Under the pieces are notes generated by a model, which had not been told where the DNA came from, did no database searches, and worked only from the letters and a program-made list of their open reading frames with translations. A stretch of DNA of 64,000 nucleotides from Microbispora oryzae. Lineage in GTDB: Bacteria > Actinomycetota > Actinomycetes > Streptosporangiales > Streptosporangiaceae. Both the position numbers and the translations under genes were made by a program. Shown here one piece after another: positions 43,344-53,045 of this stretch (its first letter is position 1; the number at the start of each line of letters is the position of its first letter). The DNA lies in contig NZ_JAFCNB010000009.1 of the NCBI RefSeq assembly GCF_017896165.1, positions 62,001 through 126,000 of the forward strand, given 5' to 3'.

Positions 43344-44459
43344 CTACCCCTCGCCGGCCGACCGGATGGTCTGGCCGACCTCTTCGTGCCGCTCCCGCTC
43401 CTCCTGGGCGAAGCGCTCGGCGTCCAGCCGGTCGGCGATCTCCTCGTCCTGGCTCATCAGCGTCTCCAGGCTCTGCCCGGCCATGTCGAGGACGCCCATG
43501 TCGGCGTACGCCTGCCGCAGCCGGGGGCTCCACAGGCCGATGTCCTTCACGCACGGCACGATCCGGCTGAACAGCAGCGACCGGAACACCCGCATGTATT
43601 CGGACCGGTCGACGGCGAGCATGGCCTCGTCGACCTCCTGCCGGGACAGGTCGAGGTTCTCCCAGGTCTCCCGGCCGCGGAGCCGGTCGCGCATGAGATA
43701 GCAGCCCTCGATGACGAAGTCCTCGCGCTCCCGCAACTCGGCCTCGGACAGGTTGGCGTAGTAGTCCCGCAGCGCCATCCGGCCGAACGCCACGTGCCGC
43801 GCCTCGTCCTGCATCACGTACGCGAGGATCTGCTTGGGCAGGGGTTTGGTGGTGATGTCACGTATCACCCCGAAGGCGGCCAGCGCGAGGCCCTCGATCA
43901 GGACCTGCATGCCGAGATACGGCATGTCCCAGCGCGAGTCGCTCAGCGTGCTGTCGAGCAGCGCCTTGAGGTGCTCGTTCATGGGGTAGACGAGCCCGAT
44001 CTTCTCCTGCAGGAAGCGGGCGTAGGTCTCGGCGTGCCGCGCCTCGTCCATCGTCTGGGTCGCGGCGTAGAACTTGGAGTCGAGGTCGGGGACGGACTCG
44101 ACGATCCGCGCGGAGCAGATCATCGCCCCCTGCTCGCCGTGCAGGAACTGGGAGAACTGCCACGCCGCGTTGTGCAGCCTGACGTCCTTGCGCTGCCGTT
44201 CGCCCATGCGCTCCCAGAGGGGAGTGCCGTAGATCGAGATCGTCTGGTCAGGTACGCCGAGCACGTTGTACGGGTCGACCTCGATGCTCCAGTCGATCCG
44301 CTTGACCGAGTCCCACTGCTTGTCCTTGCCCTTCTGGTAGAGGGCGAGCATGCGGTCCCTGCCGTCGTCGTACTCCCAGGTGAAACGGGCCGCACCGGTC
44401 ATCCCCACGTCCCACGTGGACATCTCGGCGGGGATCGTGTAGAGCTCGTGCGTCGACAC
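43344..44459 (-). CDS. Ferritin-like diiron protein
   Basis: A 371-residue helical protein with two DEARH motifs about 80 residues apart (near 137-141 and 217-221), each preceded by a suitably placed glutamate (GEQGAMICSARIVE and LIEGLALAAFG), giving the Glu/ExxH twice pattern of carboxylate-bridged diiron proteins. The size fits the ribonucleotide reductase R2-like/AurF-like oxygenase group more than storage ferritins. It is divergent from a TetR regulator with two perfect palindromes between them, so expression is likely induced by a small molecule. Substrate unknown. Confidence 0.82.
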   Translation of the reverse strand: MSTHELYTIPAEMSTWDVGMTGAARFTWEYDDGRDRMLALYQKGKDKQWDSVKRIDWSIEVDPYNVLGVPDQTISIYGTPLWERMGERQRKDVRLHNAAWQFSQFLHGEQGAMICSARIVESVPDLDSKFYAATQTMDEARHAETYARFLQEKIGLVYPMNEHLKALLDSTLSDSRWDMPYLGMQVLIEGLALAAFGVIRDITTKPLPKQILAYVMQDEARHVAFGRMALRDYYANLSEAELREREDFVIEGCYLMRDRLRGRETWENLDLSRQEVDEAMLAVDRSEYMRVFRSLLFSRIVPCVKDIGLWSPRLRQAYADMGVLDMAGQSLETLMSQDEEIADRLDAERFAQEERERHEEVGQTIRSAGEG

Positions 44460-44472
44460 CGGAGCCTCCTAG

Positions 44473-44520
44473 ACGTACAACGTACGTACCCGTTCGAGGG
44501 TGACACGTACGCTGTACGTG
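44473..44520. promoter_or_regulatory. Two perfect TetR-type operator palindromes
   Basis: ACGTAC-AAC-GTACGT (44473-44487) and CACGTAC-GCT-GTACGTG (44504-44520) share the arms ACGTAC/GTACGT around a three-base centre; their centres are 32 bases apart, three helical turns. They fill the divergent region between the diiron protein (start 44459) and the TetR regulator (start 44548), where they would control both. Confidence 0.8.
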
Positions 44521-44547
44521 CGTCAACGGGGGGAGGGGAGTGTGATC

Positions 44548-45192
44548 ATGCTCAACCAGAGCCGCATCGTCGCCGCCGCCGTCGACCTGATCGAGCGCGA
44601 GGGCGCGGACGCGGTCTCCATGCGGCGGATCGCGACGGAGCTGGGTGTCGGCGTCATGTCGCTGTACAACCACGTGCCCAGCAAGGCCGCGCTGCTCGAC
44701 GCGGTGGCCGAGGCGGTGCTGTCCCAGGTCGAGTTCACCGACGACCCGTCCGCCTACTGGACCGACCGGGTACGGATCCAGGCGCGGGCCTTCCGGCAGA
44801 TCGCCCACCACTATCCCCGCTGCACCATGGTCGTGGTGAGCCGGCAACGGACGTCGGCGGCCGGGCTGCTGCCGGTCGAGCGGGCGCTGGCCACCCTCCG
44901 CGACGCCGGCTTCGACGGCCGCGAGGCCGTCGGGCTGCTGCGGATGTTCATCGCGTATGTCGTGGGCTCCCTGCTCAGGGAGGTGGGGGTGGCCCCGGCG
45001 ATCCCCCCGGTGCCGCCCGACGTGACGTCGGCCGGCGTGGACCCCGCCCTGTTCCCCGTGGTCGGCGAACTGGCGCCCTACCTGGAGGAGTGCGACCACG
45101 AGGAGGAGTTCGAGTTCGGCCTCGAACTGCTGGTCCAGGCCATGGCCGTGCGGGCCGGCGGGACGGTGGTCAGGGGAGACGCCCGCGGCTGA
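44548..45192 (+). CDS. TetR/AcrR family transcriptional regulator
   Basis: A 214-residue repressor. The N-terminal HTH reads ALIVAAA-like RIVAAAVDLIEREGADAVS, then MRRIATELGVGVMSLYNHVPSK; the C-terminal part fits the TetR_C tetracycline-repressor-like ligand domain. The ATG at 44548 is seven bases downstream of GGGGAG; an earlier GTG at 44542 is too close to that site. The two palindromes in the upstream region are its likely binding sites and would allow autoregulation. Ligand unknown. Confidence 0.9.
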   Translation: MLNQSRIVAAAVDLIEREGADAVSMRRIATELGVGVMSLYNHVPSKAALLDAVAEAVLSQVEFTDDPSAYWTDRVRIQARAFRQIAHHYPRCTMVVVSRQRTSAAGLLPVERALATLRDAGFDGREAVGLLRMFIAYVVGSLLREVGVAPAIPPVPPDVTSAGVDPALFPVVGELAPYLEECDHEEEFEFGLELLVQAMAVRAGGTVVRGDARG

Positions 45193-45215
45193 GCCTGGGC
45201 GCCTCCCCGGTTCCG

Positions 45216-45692
45216 TCAGTACCAGTTGTGGGACCGGAAGTGCCCCCATGCCCCGCAGGGCGAGCCGTACCGGCCCTTGATATAACGCAGCCCCCACCGG
45301 ATCTGGGTCTGCGGGTTGAACCGCCAATCCTGCGCGACGTACCCCATCTTGCTTCCAGGCAGAGCCTGCGGGATGCCGTAGGCGCCCGAGCCCTCGTTGT
45401 AGGCCCGGTGGTCCCAGTTGCTCTCCCTGGTCCACAGACTGTTCAGGCACTGGAACTGCTCGCCCGACCAGGCCCGCCGGCTCACCATCCGGAAGGCGTA
45501 CGCCTTGTTGCGCAGCTTCGGGGTGGCGGGGCGGAACCTCGGTGCGTCCAGCTTGACGCGCATCTTCCACACGCCGAGGTGCGTGGCCGGCTGTGCGGCT
45601 CCCTCGGCCCAGGCCGCGGCGCTTCCCGCACCCGCTACGGTGACGGCGATGACGGCGGCGGCGGTGTTGCGTAGAACGCTCTTACTGTCCAA
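45216..45692 (-). CDS. Secreted lytic transglycosylase-like protein
   Basis: A 158-residue exported protein. The N-terminal signal peptide (NTAAAVIAVTVAGAGSAAAWA) is followed by a linker and a transglycosylase-like domain of actinobacterial type: CLNSLWTRESNWDHRA with the likely catalytic glutamate in RES, then GAYGIPQALPGSKM, and the closing SPCGAWGHFRSHNWY. It probably cleaves peptidoglycan. I chose the TTG at 45692: it lies five bases after AAGGA and gives a clean signal peptide, while upstream in-frame sequence is arginine-rich and unlikely to be translated. Confidence 0.82.
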   Translation of the reverse strand: MDSKSVLRNTAAAVIAVTVAGAGSAAAWAEGAAQPATHLGVWKMRVKLDAPRFRPATPKLRNKAYAFRMVSRRAWSGEQFQCLNSLWTRESNWDHRAYNEGSGAYGIPQALPGSKMGYVAQDWRFNPQTQIRWGLRYIKGRYGSPCGAWGHFRSHNWY

Positions 45693-45968
45693 AACGGTCC
45701 TTGTCGTCGGGTCGCGTGCGGGAGGCGGGCGCGTGGACGCGCCCGCCGCTCGGCCGCGCCCATGGCGTGGACGCGGCCGTCCGCTCGGCCTGCACCGGAT
45801 CACGAGAACTCCCGGGAGGCGCCGCGACGGGTCCTCACGCGGATTGAAATACGCCGGCCCGGCTCCGGCACCGCAGCGGCGACACGCCGCGGACAGTTCT
45901 TTGCCACCCGGCGGGCCACTCCTGGCCGTTCCACCCCCCGGGCCTTACGCATCGGTAGAGTCGGAGGC

Positions 45969-46457
45969 ATGACCACTCTCGAGATCCCCGTGACCACCCT
46001 GGACGGCGCGCCGACCACCCTGGGCGCGGTCCTCGCCGGGCGGGCCGCACTGATCGTCAACGTCGCGTCCAAGTGCGGTCTCACGCCCCAGTACGACGGC
46101 CTCGTCCGGCTGCAGCGCACGTACGGCGAGCGCGGTTTCACCGTCGTCGGCGTCCCCTGCAACCAGTTCGCCGGCCAGGAGCCGGGCTCCGCCGAGGAGA
46201 TCGCCCAGTTCTGCTCCACGACGTACGGCGTCGACTTCCCGCTGCTGGAGAAGACGGAGGTGAACGGCGCGGGCCGGCACCCCCTCTACGCGGAGCTCAC
46301 GACAACGCCCGACGCGTCCGGCGACACGGGCGACGTGCAGTGGAACTTCGAGAAGTTCCTGCTGAACGCCGGCGGCGAGGTCGTGGCGCGGTTCCGCCCG
46401 CGGACCGAGCCCGAGGCGCCCGAGATCGTCGAGGCCGTCGAGAAGCTCGTCTCCTAG
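45969..46457 (+). CDS. Glutathione peroxidase family protein
   Basis: A 162-residue peroxidase with catalytic cysteine C36 in VASKCGLTPQY (cysteine, not selenocysteine), the glutamine in CNQFAGQEPG and the tryptophan/asparagine in VQWNFEKFLL. Actinobacterial members use thioredoxin or mycothiol systems rather than glutathione; that is family knowledge. The ATG at 45969 has GGAGG almost touching it, a poor spacing, and no better start is visible. The 276-base gap to the divergent transglycosylase gene holds two copies of a GCGTGGACGCG-type repeat (45731, 45765) but no gene. Confidence 0.9.
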   Translation: MTTLEIPVTTLDGAPTTLGAVLAGRAALIVNVASKCGLTPQYDGLVRLQRTYGERGFTVVGVPCNQFAGQEPGSAEEIAQFCSTTYGVDFPLLEKTEVNGAGRHPLYAELTTTPDASGDTGDVQWNFEKFLLNAGGEVVARFRPRTEPEAPEIVEAVEKLVS

Positions 46458-46953
46458 AGCGCCTCTGGTCCCGTCTCACGTTCTGGGCCTGAGCGAAAGG
46501 CGGGAGACGTATGTGAGGACGCCATCGCCCCCGCAAGCGACCGAGGGTGACGGAGGCAACGACGCTCGGGCCGGACTACACCGTCGCGAGTCGGGGTGGT
46601 GAGTTGGGGTAGTGGGTGACTGCCGTCGTCGACTCGCCGCGCCGGTGGGCATGAGGGACTCGCAGGTCAGGTAGCCGAGTTCTCAGACCGGGTAGCTCTC
46701 AGACCGGGTAGCTCTCAGACCGGGTAGCTCTCAGACCGGGCGCATACGGCACGCGCGCGGCGGGCGCGTGCGGGCATGCGATCACCGGGTATGGGGGTCG
46801 CCGGGCGTGGGGTCGCCGGGCGCCCGGTGGGTACGCGGCCCGGCGTCGCGCTCTGCCTGCCCGTCCGGGGTCGCGCTCTGCTTGCGCCCGGGCGGCCGTC
46901 TATCCCGGGTGTCTTATTCCCGCCCTATCCCGGGCTCCCCCTCTCCCAGACTG
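46458..46953. other. Gene-free, repeat-rich stretch
   Basis: No plausible coding region on either strand. The right half has decayed GC-rich repeats (GGTCGCCGGGCG twice near 46797-46825, GTCGCGCTCTGC twice near 46847-46880) and the 16-base array listed separately. A few reading frames exist but lack ribosome-binding sites and family matches. Confidence 0.6.
46682..46741. repeat. 16-base tandem repeat
   Basis: Three perfect copies and a partial fourth of TCTCAGACCGGGTAGC follow each other between the glutathione peroxidase gene and the broken HNH gene. A degenerate relative (CAGGTAGCCGAGT) precedes them. Confidence 0.95.
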
Positions 46954-49445
46954 CTATCGCCGGGCGCGTGTTCCCGCGCCTTCCCCGGGCGTCCTGTCCG
47001 GGGTTCGTCCCGGGCGTTGGCGGGTGCCGCGTTCGTAGCTGCTGCGTTCGTATCTTCGGCGGTTGGGGTGGTGGGTGAGGGTCCAGGTGCCATTCTCGTT
47101 GCGGTGGGTGGTGTAGCGGTGGGGGTGGGTGAATTTGTCGCGGTTGTGGAGGTGCAGGCGGGGGCGAGCAGGTCAAGGTTGGTGACACCGTCGTCGATCC
47201 AGCCCTGGACGTGGTCGACTTCGGCCATGGTGGCCGGGATCGGACAGCCCTGGCAGTAGCAGGTCGCGTACTGCGCCAGCAGCGCCTTCCGCTGGGCTGG
47301 GGTGGCCAGCCGCACCGAACGCCCCATGTCCAGCACCTGCCCCTTCGCGTCCAACACCATCCGGGTCAACTGCGAAGTCCGCGCCAGCCGGTGCACGTCA
47401 CTCACCGGCAGCAACTGCCCGGTCGCGACCAGCAGCCCGGGAGCCAACCTGTCGGGGGCATGCCCGCACGTGCGGCACGCGTCAGCCCGCGCTCCGGCCG
47501 CCTCCTCCTGCCCCTCCGCCCGTGCCTCCGCCCGTGCCTCCGCCCGTGCCTCCGTCCGCGCCTCAGCCCCCCTCTCCGCCCGCGCCTCCGTACCTGCTTC
47601 TTGGGTGGCGGCGGCGACGTCTTCGGAGGCGGCTGCAGCAGCCGCGGCTTCGGGCACGCCGTCACCCCAGCCGCCAAGACCCGTGCCGTCGTCGGGCCGC
47701 GCGGCATCGTCAGAACCCGGACCATGATCAGGCTCTGCGGCATGGTCGGGCTCTGCGGCATGATCAGGCTCCCGGTTATGGTCAGGACCCGCCTGCTCGT
47801 AAGCGGCCCCGGGTGGGCCATCTTCGGGGGGAGCTGTCTCGGCGTTGGGACCGTCTCGGCCCGCGCCGGCCGTGGGAGGTGTCTCGTCATCGCCGCGCGC
47901 ACGCGCCGCACCGGCGGTGCTGTGTGTGCCCGTCGCCCGACCGGGGTCCGGCGACGTGGTTTGAGTCGGGGGAGCGGTTGTGCCGATCGTCGTGTCGGGG
48001 CCGGTGCCGGTCTGGGTGGCGTCCTGCGTTCCGGCCGGCGGGGCCTTCGGTGCGCCGGTGCCGGTGGGGGTGAGGATGTCGTCGGGGATGGACTCGGCGC
48101 GGACCATGACGATGAGTTCGGTGGAGACCTTCTCGCTCAGCAGCGCGGCGAAGGCGTCGGCTTGGCGGACCCGTAGTGGCCGGTCGTCGTCCCTGTCCTT
48201 CGGCCGGGCGTAGGAGGTCAGGAACGACCGCAGCCGGGCCGCCGCCTCCCGCGGTAGGCGGAACTCGCCTTCCACGCCGCCGGTGCTGGAGGGGCGGACC
48301 AGCAGGAACCGGGACGCGTAGTCGTCCTCGCACTCCTCGACGAGGGTGCCGGGGTCGAGGATCTCCCGGATGTAGCGGCCGGCCTTGGCCACCTCCGCAC
48401 ACGACGCGCTGTCGGACAACTGCACCAGGATCGGCTCGGCCTCCTCGGCCTGCTTGTCGGTCAGTTTGGCCGTCACCGTGGTGATGGCGTCCACCGCTCC
48501 GCCGGACAGGGACCCAGCTCGGTAGCGGGCCTTCACCTGCGGGAGGCGGGCCACCTCTGTGGAGATCCGCAACCACCGGGCCGCCTGCGCACCCGTCATC
48601 CCCGGACCACGCCGCACCACCACCGGCATCCCCTGCACGCCAGGCGCTCCGGGCGCTCGCACGTCAGCGCCGGTCTCTGCCGCGTCCGGCGTGGTTGCCC
48701 CCGGTGTCGGGGTGCTCGGTGTGGGGGTGCTCGGTGTGGGGGTGCTCGGTGTGGGGGTGCTCGGTCTGTCTGAGCGGAGCCACGAAGCGGTGGAGGCATG
48801 CCCATCCGCTTTGGCCTCACCGGTGACATGCACCTGGTGCAGCAGCGTCACCATCGCCGCATTTAGTAGGTCCACCGCCTGGATCAGCGTCTCGGTCCGC
48901 TGAAGGCACATCGCCGAACTGTCCGGCACCTCCGCGTTCGCCCACCTGGCCGCCAGCTCCAGCAGCTCCGTCTCCGACAGGTACGGCCGTGGACCTGGAG
49001 CGGCATCGTCGGGAGCGCCGCCGTCGACAGCACCGGCCGGACCGGCCTCTCCTGGCTGCCACGGCTCACCGGCGCCCGAGCCCGCATGGCCGGATCCCTT
49101 GTCACCGGACCCCTCACGGCCGGGACCGATGTCACCGGGACCGATGTCACCGGACCATATCGGCGGGACGGCAGGACCGTCAGACCCCGCACCGGGATTC
49201 GTATGAGAATTGGCGCGGGAGTCAGCATGCGGGTCCAGGCATGTGCCCTCAAGCACAGGCGGCACCGCCCCCGCTGACCGCGATGACCGTGCCGACCGCG
49301 CAGAAACGTCTCCCGTGGAACCCGGGGGAACGGTGCCGCGGCGCGCGCCTTGGGCACGACCACGCGGCCAGGGAAGACGAGACCCACGACCGCCTGATCG
49401 GGAACCATCGCAGCCGTCGACAGCAGGATCGTGGAACACCGGCAC
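46954..49445 (-). pseudogene. DUF222/HNH endonuclease protein with frameshift in the HNH motif
   Basis: A long reading frame with a DUF222 domain (ELAARWANAEVPDSSAMCLQ onward), three low-complexity inserts (STPTP pentads, Thr/Pro/Gly-rich, EARA and EPDHAA units) and the HNH start CYCQGCPIPATMAEVDHV. After LLAPAC the frame turns to Thr/Pro-rich nonsense and ends at 46914. Shifting by one base at about 47152-47154 restores LHNRDKFTHPHRYTTHRNEN, the expected rest of the motif, and a stop at 46954. A single lost base explains this. Start chosen at the GTG 49445, seven bases after GGAGGGG. It may be a sequencing error or true decay. Confidence 0.75.
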
Positions 49446-49812
49446 CGGGACACCCCTCCCTACCATCAGGCCGTCAGGTAATTGCAACACTACAGAAAGT
49501 AATCAGTAAACCGCAAGCCTGTTCGAAAAGTAAGAACCTATGAGTGCTGCTCGCCTTGCTTCGGTGTCGGGCGGCGTGAGGGCCGGCGGACCGCCGGCCC
49601 TGCCCACGACATCCGATCGTGCGTTCGGCACGCTACACAACGTGACTGACAACCCACCGGCCCGGGCCGCGACGACGAGCTGCTCTCACGTCGGACGCCG
49701 CCACCGGAACAACGACAAGACCCGGCCATGCGACCGGACATGGCCGGACCCCGTGGCGGGCCGTGTCCCGTAGATCTTCTTGGCCAACCGCGAAAGATCC
49801 ACGGGGCGCTCC
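49446..49812. other. Gene-free stretch between HNH and LacI genes
   Basis: I see no gene here. Short reading frames on both strands lack a ribosome-binding site and recognisable sequence. The part around 49480-49540 is AT-richer (CACTACAGAAAGTAATCAGTAAA) and may contain the promoter of the HNH gene. Confidence 0.5.
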
Positions 49813-50808
49813 CTAAATCCTTCTCCGGGGCCCGCAGCTCGCCCGTACGACCAGTTCGGTGGGCAGTATCACCCTCGGCGGGCGGCGTCCCTGCCGGAAC
49901 ACCAGCTCGGCGGCGCGGTACCCGATGTCCTGGGCCGGCTGCGCGATCACCGTCAGCGGCGGCGAGCAGAGCTCGGCCCACGGGACGTCGTCGAACATGA
50001 CGAGGGAGACGTCGCGCGGGATGCGCACGTCGAGCTCACGGGCGGCCAGCACGGTGGCCTCCCCGAGCACGTTGCCGCCGGCGAGCACGGCGGTGGCGTC
50101 GGGGTGACGCTGCAGCAGGCCCGCCGCGGCGGCGTAGGCGGAGTCGCGGCTGGCCCGGGCGTGCACGACGAGGTCGGGCCCCACCGGCAGGCCCACGGTG
50201 GACAGGGCGGCGGAGAACGCCGCCACTCGCTGCGCCTGACCGTGCCGGGCCAGGAACGCGATCTTGCGGTGGCCGAGGCCGGCGAGGTACTCGACCGCGG
50301 TCAGCAACCCGCCCGCGTCGTCCGCGATCACGCTGGGCACATCGGCCCGGCCGCGCCGGTCGGCGAAGACGAGGTTGAGCCCGGCCCGCAGCGCGGGCCC
50401 CCACGTCTCTCCATCTCCCGACGGCACCGCGATGACCCGGTCCATGCTCTGCTCGATCATCGTCCCGATCAGCTCGGCCTCCCGCTCGGGGTCGTCACCC
50501 GTCACGCCGACCGTCACCGGCTCGCCGTACGAACGGGCGCAGGAGAGGACCCCGTCGATGAGCCGGGCGTAGAAGCTGTCGGTGACGTCGGGCACCAGCA
50601 GCCCGATGCCACCCGTGCGCCGTCTGCGCAGGTTGCGGCCGAGCGCGCTGGGCCGGTAGTCGAGCCTGGCCGCCGCGGCCAGGACCTTCTCGCGCGTCTG
50701 CGCGCTGGCCTGGCCCCCCGACAGCACGCGGGAGACCGTCGCCACCCCGACTCCCGCCGCCTCGGCCACGTCCTTCACCGTCGTACGGCGCTGGATCCCG
50801 TCGTTCAT
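49813..50808 (-). CDS. LacI family transcriptional regulator
   Basis: A 331-residue repressor: the LacI HTH with hinge is TTVKDVAEAAGVGVATVSRVLSG followed by LDYRPSALGRNLR, and the rest is a periplasmic-binding-like sugar sensor (GIGLLVPDVTDSFYARLIDG). The start at 50808 gives MNDGIQRRTT; a longer in-frame extension upstream is unlikely. A LacI-type operator TGGAAACGATTCCA begins at the first base of the start codon, and a weaker copy lies in front of the divergent ATPase gene. It probably controls itself and that gene in response to a sugar. Confidence 0.92.
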   Translation of the reverse strand: MNDGIQRRTTVKDVAEAAGVGVATVSRVLSGGQASAQTREKVLAAAARLDYRPSALGRNLRRRRTGGIGLLVPDVTDSFYARLIDGVLSCARSYGEPVTVGVTGDDPEREAELIGTMIEQSMDRVIAVPSGDGETWGPALRAGLNLVFADRRGRADVPSVIADDAGGLLTAVEYLAGLGHRKIAFLARHGQAQRVAAFSAALSTVGLPVGPDLVVHARASRDSAYAAAAGLLQRHPDATAVLAGGNVLGEATVLAARELDVRIPRDVSLVMFDDVPWAELCSPPLTVIAQPAQDIGYRAAELVFRQGRRPPRVILPTELVVRASCGPRRRI

Positions 50809-50898
50809 GGAAACGATTCCAGCAGGATTCCACTCTCTCCGCAAACGAAACCTTGACAGTACGTGGCACTTCGGTAGAAAGTTCTGAAAACGTATCCA
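50808..50898. promoter_or_regulatory. LacI-type operators and promoter of the MsiK-like gene
   Basis: TGGAAACGATTCCA (50808-50821) is a near-perfect palindrome with the central CG usual for LacI-family sites. TGAAAACGTATCCA (50885-50898) matches it at 11 of 14 positions. A plus-strand promoter is likely between them: TTGACA at 50853-50858 and TAGAAA at 50875-50880, 16 bases apart. The second site then covers the start of transcription. Confidence 0.6.
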
Positions 50899-50929
50899 CA
50901 CTCCCCGTACCGAAGCATGAAGGACTGGC

Positions 50930-52147
<1,218 letters not shown>

Positions 52148-52190
52148 CGCCAGGTGACCGGTCCTGGGGGCCGGTCGGGGCCCGTCGTGA

Positions 52191-53045
52191 TCAGCTCCGC
52201 CTCGCTCCGATGCGCGGCGGGATCGCGGCGGGCCCCCTGCGCGTACGGAGGCCCGTACGGAGGCCGGTTCCGCGGCGTGTCCCGCGCAGGAGACTTGTGA
52301 GGGCGCACGCCCCGGCCGCGACGAGCGCGACGAGCACGGGCAGCAGGAGCCCGGCGGCGATCGTGGCGGCGTCCCGGCCGGCCGTCATGGCGGTCGCCCC
52401 GCACGCGAGCGCGAAGCCCGCGAACAGCGCGCCAGACGCGCCGAGCCACGGCCGTGCCCGCCGGAGACGCCCGGCGCGGCGGGGACCGCGCGGCAGGAAG
52501 CCGAGGCAGGCGCAGCCGAGCCCGGCGAGCGGGGCGACGAGACCGGGGTCGTCCAGCACCACGGCCGCCGCCGACAGGAAGGCGGCGGTGACCACGGCGA
52601 CCGGCGCGGGCGCGCCCTCGACCCGATCGAGCAGGGCGAAGGCGTTCGCCGCGCCCACCAGCCACATGACCGTGACAGGCCCGTCGGGCCAGTCGCCGGT
52701 CAGGGTGACCTGGATCCCGCACAGCACGACCCCGCCCGCCGCGAAGGACTGCACGATGAGCCGCGTGGCGAGCGACAGGTGTCCCACGTCGTGGATCAGG
52801 CCGACCACCGCGACGGCGGCGGACGCGAGCAGGATCGCGGCGACCCGCCGGTCGGCGTGACAGAGAAGCGTGCCGCAGAGGTCGGTGTGACAGAGGACGG
52901 CGACGGGCAGCGCCGTGGCCGCCGTCAGCGCGAGTCCGGCGAGATAGGGCGCCCGCCGCCGGGTGAGGCGCCGCAGGACGACACCGAGCGCCGCGGCGCA
53001 GACCAAGGCGCACACCAAGGCGAGGGGCAGGGCGGGCGGCGTCAC
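52191..53045 (-). CDS. WecA/MraY-like membrane protein with altered active-site motifs
   Basis: A 284-residue protein with about eight to nine hydrophobic helices in the pattern of polyprenyl-phosphate sugar-1-phosphate transferases. Traces of the family motifs remain: GLIHDVGHLSLATRLIVQ in place of GLxDDxxxLxxxxRLxxQ, NAFALLDRVEGAPA in place of NxxNLIDGxDGLA, and CACLGFLPRG. The Asp-Asp pair is thus His-Asp and the asparagine pair is disturbed. It may be inactive or specialised. GTGA overlap with the upstream glycosyltransferase gene shows they belong together. Confidence 0.65.
   Translation of the reverse strand: MTPPALPLALVCALVCAAALGVVLRRLTRRRAPYLAGLALTAATALPVAVLCHTDLCGTLLCHADRRVAAILLASAAVAVVGLIHDVGHLSLATRLIVQSFAAGGVVLCGIQVTLTGDWPDGPVTVMWLVGAANAFALLDRVEGAPAPVAVVTAAFLSAAAVVLDDPGLVAPLAGLGCACLGFLPRGPRRAGRLRRARPWLGASGALFAGFALACGATAMTAGRDAATIAAGLLLPVLVALVAAGACALTSLLRGTRRGTGLRTGLRTRRGPAAIPPRIGARRS

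Noticed and set aside
45693-45968. c-di-AMP (ydaO) riboswitch in front of the secreted transglycosylase gene
   Set aside because: Such genes often carry one in actinobacteria, so I read the minus-strand leader for the conserved GACAGCTAACCTCGTAGGC-like end and the GGGTGAATC core; neither is present.
46682-46741. CRISPR array
   Set aside because: The repeats are head-to-tail without unique spacers and there are no cas genes. The arrays at 34465, 36315, 39429 and 42535 fail for the same reason.
49538-49981. Minus-strand frame of 147 codons reaching into the LacI gene
   Set aside because: No family, poor start, overlaps the confident LacI coding sequence in another frame.
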